A stretch of 64,000 bases of DNA from Echinarachnius parma (Eukaryota > Echinodermata > Echinoidea > Clypeasteroida > Echinarachniidae): assembly GCA_037951105.1 (NCBI GenBank), contig JBAMJV010007409.1:23043-87042 (forward strand). Reading direction: 5' to 3'. The notes under the pieces were generated by a model that had not been told where the DNA came from, did no database searches, and saw nothing but the letters and a program-made list of their open reading frames with translations. This document shows positions 31,174 to 42,600 of this stretch, in pieces (position 1 is the stretch's first letter; the number at the start of each line of letters is the position of its first letter). Both the position numbers and the translations under genes were made by a program.

Positions 31174-31301
31174 GTAAATCAATGGAGCCGCGAGCTATCG
31201 AATCTGGCAGATTCTTCTTCAGGCGAACAAATGACACTAACTCATTTGTTCGCCTGAAGAAGAATCTGCCAGATTCGATAGCTCACGGCACCATTGATAT
31301 A
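31174..31301. repeat. Hairpin-forming inverted repeat with 43-bp perfect stem
   Basis: Arms 31192-31234 and 31242-31284 are perfect inverted copies around a 7-bp loop (cactaac). With a few mismatches the pairing extends to 31174 and 31301. No paralogous copy was seen in the window. It may be a small foldback element; an RNA hairpin is possible if it is transcribed. Confidence 0.9.
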
Positions 31302-31448
31302 CATTTTACTACACTTGCCTTTATAGTGGACAAGCAGTTTTCAGCAGTTTTTTTTACATTTATTCAAATTATATTTAAATGTTTATGTATAAATACACAC
31401 ACACACATATTATTGCTTCTCATTCGCGAATGTTTGGCGAATAAAGTA

Positions 31449-31549
31449 AACACACACACACACACACACACATACACACGTACATACGCACGCACGCACT
31501 CACGCGCCACACTCAAAGACAGACACACACACATACATACACATACACT
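31449..31549. repeat. CA-rich microsatellite
   Basis: A (CA)n run degrades into CACG, CATA and CACT variants; a shorter (AC)n run lies at 31395-31407. Confidence 0.9.
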
Positions 31550-32624
31550 ACCACATTTAAAAAAAACATCATAACACTATGATATTATTTTTGTATATTT
31601 ATTTGATCCTCCAGGATATTTTTTGCTGGCATTGTTTGGTCAAAATAACCACAAGAATTTCACAGAAAAAATTGCACCTTACCAAAAATAGCAAATATGT
31701 TGCATTTACAATTTACACTTTACATTTCCTATAATACAATATGTACCCTTGCCTTACAATATCTTACACTTTACAGCTTAAATAACTTAGCAAAATATAT
31801 AAATGTACACCCTATTTTTTCCTAGCATATGTATAAAATATTCCTTAAGTACAACTTATGTACATATAATAACCTATAAAATAAACCCTCACTATATGAG
31901 ATTGCAGTGGCCCTATTTCTACTCCTATCATACATGTTTAATCCTATAATACTATTTCCTTTACAATACTGTGACATATGACTTGGTCCTATTGCAGTTC
32001 AAAACAAACATAATACTTAATTCATGTGATTTATTTCCATTTGAATCAGAAAATACATGATTTATTTTGTTTTCTTTTGAACAAAAATCTAACTTTTACA
32101 GTGACAAATATAACAAACACATTTTGCCCAAATTCAAAGGCATTCAGAGATGTTTAATATCAAAATGTTCTTTATATTCAGATATTGAATAATTTCAGTA
32201 TAATAATTTCAAGTATATTTAGTCACTTTAAAATGCTGTAGTTTTTTTCTTGTTAGTGTACAAGGATAAGAATTCAAATACATCTACATAACAAAAGAAA
32301 GATGTTTCTATCTCGTGTTGAATCCATATATCTGGCTCTTACAATTCATTATATGAAAGTACAAATCGCACAGCACAACATATTTTTGTCACTTATTGCA
32401 GTATGAGATTTTACTGTTTGTATCTGTATTACTTTGTAAGAAGATGTTTGGATGGAAGCTAACCTTTCTTCTTACCCTTCTAATACAACCAACCATAATT
32501 AATCATCATCTGAGATAAATTTAATCCTAATCCTAATCATAATCATAACCCTATGATCATATCCAAACAACCATGATAATTATAATCTAAAATATGTTTA
32601 ACCTATAACCCTATGAAATTCTAA

Positions 32625-32767
32625 TACAGTCAAACCTGTGTATAGTGACTACCTAGGGGAAACAAGAGTGGCCACTATCGACAGGTGCCCTCTATAGACA
32701 GGTTCCATAACACTGTTTTCTCTGTAGGAGATCACGTTTTGTGGCCACTAAGACAGATGTGACTGTA
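32625..32767. mobile_element. Small MITE, 143 bp
   Basis: The ends TACAGTCA and TGACTGTA are inverted. The inside has gtggccacta motifs on both sides, consistent with a short palindromic element with TA flanks. Confidence 0.6.
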
Positions 32768-33019
32768 CTTCCCATCACTGCTACATTATCATGTCATTTT
32801 AACCTCTGACGGAGATTCTGATAGGTATCAAAACATCAAGTCCCTAAATGACTATAACTGTTTATACAAATGTATACACCTCCAAGAGTTGGATACAATA
32901 ATGATGAATACTGCATTTTGATTTGGCACTTACGAGTTTCTTTGTACTTACATGTAACTTACTCCCATTTACAACTTACTGTTTTCCTTGACTTACATTA
33001 CTTAAGAGTTAATAAACAA

Positions 33020-33139
33020 AAAAATGTTTGCAATTTATCTGTTACGTTAAACAATGTCAATGCAAATAAAGTTACAGTTAATCAACAAAAATGTTTGCAA
33101 TATATCTGTTACTTTTTAAAAATGTCGATGCAAATAAAT
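33020..33139 (+). repeat. Direct duplication, 67-bp period
   Basis: The segment from aaatgtttgcaat through atgcaaataaa occurs at about 33022 and 33089 with a few substitutions. Confidence 0.7.
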
Positions 33140-34639
33140 ATTCACTGGAGTTGGAGCAAAAAAAGTAAAATGTTAAATAATGATCACAGTCACAAGAAAG
33201 GTGCTCACAAACTGTCGAGAAACTAATTGAAGTAAATATACATGTTAATGAAAATGCGGAATGATACGCCTTTTTACCAAATGAAATAGATGCACGTCTA
33301 CAATTAATATGACAATGAATGTATAGTAATAAGAGTGAGTTACTGTACTACATCTAATACTAAACAAATATCAACTTTACTATCAACTTTAAACTATTTC
33401 TTTTCCATGCATGTTTGTTATTTAACTGCATGCAGTAACATTCACATATTGTTAAAAGTTAAGTACTGCCATCTCCATTGAGCATCATCACAAATACACC
33501 ATATTATTTGATATAACTACATGTACATCAAAGTATAGTGTATCTACAGGAAGATGGTCTTCAATAATATGTAATTTTGTAAGAAAAGGGGCAAATTAAT
33601 TATACAATGCAACATTATGCAATAAGTTAAATATGTTACGTTAATTGCTTCAAAATGTTAACTGCTACAAATGTAAACTAGTATTATATCAATGACTTTG
33701 ATTCACATTTAACGAGGAATGAAGATCTACAAATAATTCACAAACATTAGTGATGAAAAACAAGCATGAAAAAGAAATGTAGAGAAATAAAACGGAGTGA
33801 GCGATATTCTGATTATATAAAACAATTCATAACCTGGCATGGTATACTACAGTCATACACTGAACAATGAAATACATATAACTGAGCTGAATAAAACATG
33901 GTTTGTTACTAAAAAATACTAAATCAGATTTTACTTAATAATTGAACACATCTCTCGACCACATCAATAACAGTAAATGACATTAACATGCTATACTTAT
34001 ATTAACAAGGAGAAACATAACAGCTTGTAAAGTATGCACAAAACATACACCAATCTTATTATTACACTTGCAATTCAATCATATAATCTATTTCCTTTAG
34101 GCACTCATCAAGAAGGCATCCAATCAAGCAGTATGCAATATCATTCATATCATTATCATCTACTCACTCTTTCTCTTTTCAATCCAATCACACATTTCAA
34201 TGAATGTAATTATTTGTAGTTTTGTACAAGTTTCAGTTCCAGAATCAATCTTGTATCATGGGATTTGTTACTCCTTTATCAAAAACCTTATATTTTCTTA
34301 TAATTTCTATTCACATTAGAAAACAAAAAAACTTTCACCATAATTTGTTTGTAATAATGGCAACATTAATTTACAAAATTACCCCAGGCAGTTTAATCTC
34401 GTTACTATGGAAATTGAACATTTGATGTAAGGAACTACAGTTTCACTAATATTGCATTACCTCAATATATCAACAATTCAGAAGTATTTTTAGAATGTTA
34501 AAATATCACTATTTAAGCTTGGATGGTTGCAAAATAAATACTCTGGAAGAAAACATCTACAAAGAGGTATTTTACCGAAAGTTTAAACTACCCCAAAATG
34601 AATTGGGAACAATTAAGAGAAATGGTGATGAGTGTTTAA

Positions 34640-36600
34640 AAAAGGGCATAGAAGGAGGGTGGGTGGAATGGTGTAGGAAATGAAAATGATTTAGATGAAA
34701 GAGAGGGAAACATGAAGCATGAGAAAAGGTAAGTAGATGGCAGGTGCAGATACTGCAGAAGTGGGGAAAGGAGAAGTGATGGAAGAAAAGCGAAAAGCGA
34801 AAAGCGAAAATACTGGAGAGAAAAAGAAGGAATGAAGAGCAAAGGAATATAAGGAAATAGGGAAAAGACAGGGGAGTAAATGGAGTTGGTGAGAGACAAA
34901 AGATGGGGGGGGGGGGTAAAAGGAGTTGGTGGGAGACAAAAGATGGGGGGGGGGGTAAAAGGAGTTGGTGAGAGACAAAAGATGGGGGGGGGGGTAAAGT
35001 AAAAGGAGTTGGTGAGAGACGAAATGGGGGGGGGGGGGTAAAAAGGAGTTGGTGAAGAAGAAAAGGGAGGGGTTAGAATGTATTAGTGAGAGCAGAAATG
35101 GGATGGGTTAGAAGGAATTGGTGTGAGTAAAAAGGGATGGGTATGAAGGAATATGTGGGGAAGAAAGGGGAGGGGTAAGCGGGTATTTGTGAAGAAAGTG
35201 GAGGGGGTAGAAGGTATTGGTGAGAGTATAAAGGGGAGGAGTTTGAAGGAATATGTTAAGAAAAAAGGGGTGGGGTTAGAAGGAATTGGTGGGGGTTAGA
35301 AGGAATTGGTGGGGGTTAGAAGGAATTGGTGAGGGTATAAAGGTGAGGAGTTTGAAGGAATGTGTGAAGAAGAAAGGGGTGGGGTTAGAAGGAATTGGTG
35401 AGGGTATAAAGGGGAGGAGTTTGAATGAATGTGTAAAGAAGAAAGGGGTGGGGTTAGAAGGAATTGGTGAGGGTATATAGGGGAGGAGTTTAAAGGAATA
35501 TGTGTAGAAGAAAGGGGAGGGGTTAGAAGGAATTGGTGAGGGTATAAAGGGGAGGAGTTTGAAGGAATATGTGAAGAAAAAAGGGGTGGGGTTAAAAGGA
35601 ACTGGTGAGGGTATAAAGGGGAGGAGTTTGAAGGAATATGTGAAGAAAAAATGGGTGGGGTTAGAAGGAATTGGTGAGGGTATAAAGGGGAGGAGTTTGA
35701 AGGAACATGTGAAGAAGAAAGGAGTGGGGTTACAGGTTAGAAGGAAGAAGGGGGAGTGGTTAGAGGTTAGTGTGGGGATAGACACGATGGATAAAAGGGA
35801 AGGTGACAGAAGAAATAGTAAGAAAAGGTACAATGATAAGATAAGAAAAGTGAAGAGCTGTGAAGTGAGTCCCAGAATAAGCAAGGGCAAGGAAATATAC
35901 ATTAATCATGTTAGTACCACACCATATAATGCCAGAGAGTAAAGCATACATCACATGTATCCATGGTGATGAGAGAGGAAGAGAGACAGAACGAGAGAAA
36001 CATAAAGAGGGAGAGAGAAAGGGGAAGGAAGACGGGGAGAATGAGAACATGATAGAGCATGAGGCAAAGAAAGGGATAAAGAGAAGAGACATAGACATAG
36101 AAAGAAAAAGAGACTAGTGTAGGGCAACATTCTAGGCATAACCAGCGAAAAGACCACAAATTATGGTGAGATTATAGTATGGACTGCTTGAGGCATAAGG
36201 CAGGGTGGAAAATAGCCACAAATGGTTATGCTGTATAAGGTTGAGACATGTATGTGAGACAAGTCAGTTTATGGTAAAAGGCAAGGAATAAAGGGATATG
36301 AAGACATCGGGGAGGAATGGATAACAGAGACAGACTAGAAATATGAGGTGAAAGAGAAGAGAGACAAGAGAGAGACAGAAATGAAGAGTAGAGAAAGAAA
36401 ATGAAAACAAGAGAGAAATACATGAGAAAAGGGGAAGAGAAAATGAGAAGAGAAAGAACAAGGAAAGGAAAAAAATAGAGTAATACAGAAACATTCAAAG
36501 GAAAGAATAATTGTAAAGAATTGAAAAACATAGATTAGAAGTATAACAAATTGCAGAAAATAATAGAAGGAAAAATTTAATAGTGGAAATGTCAACTAAA
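34640..36600 (+). repeat. Purine-rich tract with minisatellites (48-bp and 69-bp periods)
   Basis: About 2 kb is almost pure A/G on the plus strand. The first part (34875-35045) repeats ggagttggtgagagacaaaa with poly-G runs at about 48 bp. The second (35235-35760) repeats a 69-bp unit centred on ggaggagttt, at about 35413, 35482, 35552, 35621 and 35690. As 69 is a multiple of three, long open frames result on both strands (for example 35276-35902, minus); I do not regard them as genes. The region is downstream of the nesprin-like stop codon. Confidence 0.85.
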
Positions 36601-37881
36601 GACATCTTTCACACCTCTTTGGGAGACGTTTTCAAAGCCAGAACAATGAGGTACTTCCTTTTCAGCAAACAGAACAAAAAGACATGAAAAAGAAAAACAA
36701 GGAAGGAAACCCAGCTTATCTCACCGACCCAGCGTCAATAAACACAGGAAGTGGTAGAAAAATTAACATTATTTCAACAAGATTAACACAAAGATAAATT
36801 GTAAGACTGGCTCTATACTATACTGTTGTGTCTGTGTCTGTATCCATGTTTGTACATGTTGTATAAAGGATGATGTGACTTATGATTGTTCTAAGCTTTG
36901 AATTGAATGCGTGCCCATGTTGTTGCATTGACATGCTTGTGTTAACTTTGAGTTATGATTCAAGGTGTAGCCTACATGTAGATGATTGTGTATTTGTGTG
37001 TTTATAATGATAATGTGTCTTTGTATTAAAATGTGACTGATTATGCATGTATGTGTCTTGGTAAATGTGAGTTAATATCCTTAATGCTCAATGGTTTACC
37101 AGGTAGATTTTCCTCTCTGGGTATGCAATGTATACAATGTAATGTATGTACAAGCTCTTTGAAGTATATGATATATGGGTATCTAGGTATAAATATGACA
37201 TGATATTCTACCACCTGTTCACCTGTGTTTACTACATCTGGACTGTCACTCAGACATAATGAGGTAATAACAATACCAGGATGTTATTTAAAGGAAAGAA
37301 AACAACAATATATATTGCTCCCATTTTTAAAAATACAATGCAATTTTCAAAAGTGACACATAAATATAATCATAAAGAATTGTCACTTACTTCATGAGCC
37401 TTAAAATCACATTTGCACTATCCTTCTTCATATTTTTTCATCAGACTGGCTGCATTTTGCTCAAGTTTGTTATAAATCAACATAGATTTAAAAAAACGGC
37501 CAATAAAATCTAGACCCTAATAAAACATTAGCATTAACATTATTTTATTGGCAAGATCCTTACAAAATTGAAACACTGTTTTCAAATATTTTCTTTATAA
37601 TGTATAAGTGTCTTAATAGGAACTGAAACTATCAATATTCTGACAAGACCAAAGTCCATGAATGCACATTGCCATGACATACACATGTACCTATCAAACA
37701 GGATTTAAAACAAAAAATAACAATGGCAAGTTTGCAATATTATCCCCACTTTCAAATGAAAACAAATGTGATGAAAAATAATGTGGAAAGTGAAACCAAG
37801 TCTATGGTAGACAAATGCCCTAAAAAAGGATTCATTGCATATATCATTCACACACCGCTTCTAAAGACAAGCTCATGGCAC

Positions 37882-37917
<36 letters not shown>

Positions 37918-39261
37918 AATAGTCATAGTTAATAACATGCGCATTACTCAGCATACAATTAATAAAGCAAACAGTGCTTTACCCATATCATAAAATACAT
38001 CACATCTTGATACACAAATATATATTCTCCAGCATTCACACATTTACATACTTAAACAAGGTGTCACATTTTTACTGTTAGAATTGTACTCATTTTTACA
38101 GCATTTGTCACATTATATACATATATATTTCTTTTGTACAGTTCAAACATGGATATGCATATAATCCATATATATACAGAAGTTCAATAAACATTAATGC
38201 CTCAATTTACATAATTATGATACAATATGAATATGACAATTGTACATGTGTGTAAAGGTATGTTTTTATCTTCGTATGCGTCTGTAAATGTTATATTTCA
38301 AAGAAATCGTTCTGTCATTATTTTGATCTGCATGTAATTCAGCGAGGATATAAAAAGCTACTAAACAGTTAACAACAAATCAATGTATGAATTGTACTTT
38401 AAAGGTGATGCACATTATATCTTGAATCATACATACACACAATACAGTACACAATATATATTCTGCACATAAACTTCTGGAAGGGCTTTGAAAAACAAAA
38501 TTCAATATCATGGCAACTGAACAACATCAATTTTGAGAAGTTACTGGTAAGCTCATATTCCTGAAATTAATCATGCAAGACGTATATATTGTACATATTC
38601 AGCTCAGTTTTAATTTTAAAAAAAAAACAGTTTGGGAAATGTTGACAACGTGCAGAATATAGGCATAATATTATGTAGATCATGAATTGTAATGGTCAGA
38701 ACTATGATTCACACAAGTACTCGAACAAGGGAAGAACAACAAATACCATGCCATGTAGTGATACATGTATACTGCACAAGGAATAGTTTTTAACAAGTGA
38801 AACAAATTACCATATCAAACTGACTGACACAATCATTTGTAATCAGATTGCCGCATGCAATCATTACAGAGTTGAGATTATAAAATGATTTTATGGAGAT
38901 GTAAAGGTTACAATTTTTAACACATGTTGGCATTATATAATTAATGGGAATTTTTCAAAAAAGACCACTTGACAAAATAGAAAAATTATTAAATCGTGCT
39001 TAAACTAAAATGTAATTCCACATAAAAATGAAGATAAATATGAAGACATTAAATTGTGAGCATTTCACACATAAAGCTGGACAGGGTGGGTGTTAAGAGG
39101 TATGATAATAAATAGAGACTTCAAAAAGGTCAGAAAACACATCATATGTGCAATGCTGGAAAGGGGTGGGTGTCATTCCACACGTAGTATGAAAATAATG
39201 TAAGGATATATTACAATATATCATAAACTAGAATTGATCAAGGATATGTGTGTCCCGTCTG
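36601..39261. other. Region immediately downstream of the nesprin-like stop codon
   Basis: AT-rich sequence with TG-rich stretches near 36820-37160 and a CA microsatellite at 37885-37915. At least the part next to 39262 should be 3' UTR of the minus-strand gene. No reading frame of interest. Confidence 0.45.
37885..37915. repeat. (AC)n microsatellite
   Basis: About 15 uninterrupted AC units. Confidence 0.95.
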
Positions 39262-39651
39262 CTAGACGGGTGGTGGGCCTCTGATGTAGTTAATACCTGG
39301 ACCGTACGTGTCAAGCATCAAGTTCTCGGTGAAGGAGAGGTAGCAGTCGCCATGGAAGCTCACGACCACGGTCGGCAGGAGGACGACGAGGACGATGCAG
39401 AGGAAGAGGAGCGATGCGATCGGCAGACCGGCGCGCAGCACGCGACTCAGGTACGACCGGCTGCCACGCACGGCAGATTCTGGCTCGGAACGATCCACGT
39501 TTGCTTTTTCGGTGGGCTTGTAGGCGTCAATAGAGTGGATAGCATCAACACTGTCTCTCTGGTCTTCTCCGTGCACCATCGATCTCTGGTGTGCGGACTG
39601 ATGAGGCGAGATTTCGTGCTTGAGGTCGGATTGGGTCATGGATGTGATTTC
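39262..39651 (-). CDS. Nesprin-like last exon: KASH domain
   Basis: Acceptor tgacag at 39652, stop TAG at 39262-39264. The exon encodes 129 residues: a polar linker, SYLSRVLRAGLP, a hydrophobic helix (ASLLFLCIVLVVLLPTVVV) and a 32-residue luminal tail with one cysteine 27 residues from the end, closing NYIRGPPPV. In the family the last residues insert into a SUN protein and the cysteine can form an intermolecular disulphide. Vertebrate nesprin-1/2 tails place the cysteine about three residues nearer the end and finish in Leu or Thr, so this is a variant. Confidence 0.93.
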   Translation of the reverse strand, partial: EITSMTQSDLKHEISPHQSAHQRSMVHGEDQRDSVDAIHSIDAYKPTEKANVDRSEPESAVRGSRSYLSRVLRAGLPIASLLFLCIVLVVLLPTVVVSFHGDCYLSFTENLMLDTYGPGINYIRGPPPV

Positions 39652-42600
39652 CTGTCATTTTAAACATTGGAGAAAAGCATGGAGGAAAAATTAGTCTCTG
39701 CTGAGTGCAAGATTAAAACATACAGGAGTCTAAGAAACTATTATAGTTAAATAAAAGATGAAATATGAGCCCTACATATACAAACAAATGTTGAATCTTA
39801 AAGGGATAGTTGAGTTTTGGTATAGACGGCGCTACACCAAATAATTTTTTTGTGAGATAATGAAAAACTGAGTGTCAAATTCGAAAGAGCATACAATTTT
39901 TATGACAGAATAAACTTTATTTGATCAAAATCGGTTCAGAAATGGCTGAAATATCCATAAACATAGCCATTTGTAATAAATGTGGGGCCCCACAATTATT
40001 CAATAATTTTGAACCAGCCGTTAAAATTGTGTTTAAATGCTTCCTCTTTTCAAAAATTTATAAAATAGGTTTTTGATAGATAGTTGTTGATTATCTCTCT
40101 ATCTAATCACTTTTTCAACAAAACATCACACGCACAATATTTTATTTAAAATGGTTAAAACTGATGAGTGTTTAGAGAGCGCCCTCTTGAGTTTTAACGG
40201 CTCTTTTTGAATGATAACAAGCTTTTTACTTAGTCATTTGTAATGTTTTATTCCTTTTTAGCATGGTGGAGTTATATCTATTAGTTTGTAATGTAATGGT
40301 GCAGGTTTTGCTTACTAAAATTCAGTTTGACCAAAACTGTACTCACTTTACCAGAACTCAACTATCCCTTTAACTTAAAAGCTTGTTATGAACTCTTTTT
40401 CCTTTTAATCAATTGCTATTACCAGGGCTTTCCCTTCAAATCATTTCATATTTTTTGATAAAATAGCATTCTTCAGTAGTACTAATTGCAGTATTGTATT
40501 ATTGCCGGCATGTACATTTCAAGGCAATGGCAGTGCATATATGAAAGCACTATGATAACAGTTTCTCTTTAAATTCACAGAAGAACATCTTAACATAACA
40601 GATTCTGCATTACAAACAAAAAACTTGAAAAGACTTACCTCAACAATGAGTGGCTTATTCATGCCATGTTCCTGCATGTATTCCGGCGTCACTGTGAATG
40701 GTGTGCATCCCTGCGTCTCAGAGTCGGTGACCTTGCCATTCTTGTCCATCCACAGCACAATGACGTCCTTCCAGCTTCCCACCTTGTCTGTCTCGAGGTC
40801 GTCGATCTCCACCAGGGCCCCTCGCTTCAGCTCCTCCACCAGGCCGTTAGTGGCCTCCATCAGCCTGTCCGTGTTGTCCGTCGCCTGCGAGTTCAGCTCC
40901 CACTTGCACTCCAGCTCCTCCTTGGTCAGTAGGAGGTCGCTGACATCCTTCTCAATGTCACCGATCTCCTCTTTGATGACCGTCTCCTCCGGCGTGTCGG
41001 CAGCAGCCGGGGGCACTGACCACAGGTAGCACTGCTTATGCTTACGGGTGCTGAGGTACTCGTCCAAGTTGCCCTCCGAGCATGCCTCTGCAATCTGCGA
41101 GACGTAACTAAGGTAGCCTGATTTGGATGGGGTAGCGTCGCTGTCGTCCACGAGGGTGCATGGGCTCTCAACCTCGGAGAGCTTCATGGTTGTGTCCTGG
41201 GAGGCGGACTTCTCATCGTCTGTGCCTTGCAGGGAATGGAAGCCTGTGTCACAGCTGCCTGCATGGCTGCCCTCTGTACCATCATGAATAGCTGGGGAAG
41301 CTTCCAAAGAGCCTGCTGCTCTACGCTTGTTCTTTTTACCCTTCTTTGACTTTTTGACCCGCTGTTGTTCCATTGCAGAGTTCTCTTCCAACGCGTCACA
41401 GTTCAGAGCCTTGGAAAGTGCTTGCTTCACTGCTGCTTGTATGCCGGCTAACTCTCTGCACTCGCTGTTATCACAAGTGGCAGTGTTTGTGGGCCACGTG
41501 AAACTGAAACTACCAGTACAAGTGTGTGTGCTGTCTTGCAGCGTGGACAGGCTAAGAGGAAGTGAATCACTTAGCGCACTAGCACTGCAACTCTCCACTT
41601 CCTGAGTCTCTGCTTGTATCAGCTGCTCTGATTGGCTGTAATCATTCACTTCCTCCATGATGTTTGTTTGTTGGCTGGCAGTGATTCTTTCCTCCTCTGA
41701 ACCTGACTCATCATCAGACTCGGGCACCATCCTGCGCACAATATCTGTGACAATGTCAAAACTCTCAGACAGCGAGGGAGACATTTTCAACTGTGCATGA
41801 TCCACCACATCTGAGAAGTTTTCATATCTTGAATTCTGATCAAAGTTCCTTGTTCTCTCTTCTGGGGCGATTTGGTGAACAAGTTCAGTTACAAAGTCAA
41901 GAGACTCATACATGCTAATCAAACTTCTGTCTGTGATTTCCAACAAATTGTCCTTTTCTTCAGTACTGTCGTCACAACGAGAATTTTTCTGGTGCACTGA
42001 ACTTCTCCTTCTGAATGGAGGTGAAGGAGATTCATGTTCACTTGGCACCTCGTTATCATCACACCCATCATCAGTGGATGACAGGGAAGGAAATAGTCCA
42101 GTTGCCTTAAAAAAGCATTCAAAATCAGGTGATGAAGAGAGGCTCTTTAAAGATGAGAACAGTGAATCTGACTGAAAGGATTCCCTATGGATAGGTGGGA
42201 AAAACTTTCCCTGAGGCCAAGTGGTTATGTTATGTGGTGACGGGGAAACAGAAACTTCTTCACATGAGAAGATGGAATCGTCAGCACAGATATCTGGAAG
42301 CTCATCTCCGGTCTCATTATCATATCCTTCATTCTCCTCACTTTGGTAGTTCTGGATCTCATCTCTTGAAGTTCTCCCTTCTGTGCTCCCATGAGAGTTG
42401 AGGTATCCCACTTTCAAGGATTCCGGATACTCCGCAACATCCTCCATAGAGCCGATCATCCATCCTGCAAAATCATCATTGAATTCCTGCGTCTCATCCA
42501 CAAAGAGTTCATTATCACCTCCTTGAAGCGTGATGTCATGTGCCGCATCATTTCCATAGAATAAGTCTTCATCTAAGTCTGCATCATAATCACCTTCCTC

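Larger units (their letters stand above)
31550..34640. other. Unassigned region, possibly distal 3' UTR of the nesprin-like gene
   Basis: Very AT-rich and without a convincing reading frame. Minus-strand AATAAA occurs at about 31598-31603. With few transposons here, a very long 3' UTR of the gene ending at 39262 is possible, but this rests on composition alone. Confidence 0.3.

Noticed and set aside
35276-35902. 208-residue open frame on the minus strand with 23-residue Pro/Phe/Ser repeats
   Set aside because: It arises from a 69-bp minisatellite in purine-rich DNA; both strands are open in several frames and there is no splice or start context.
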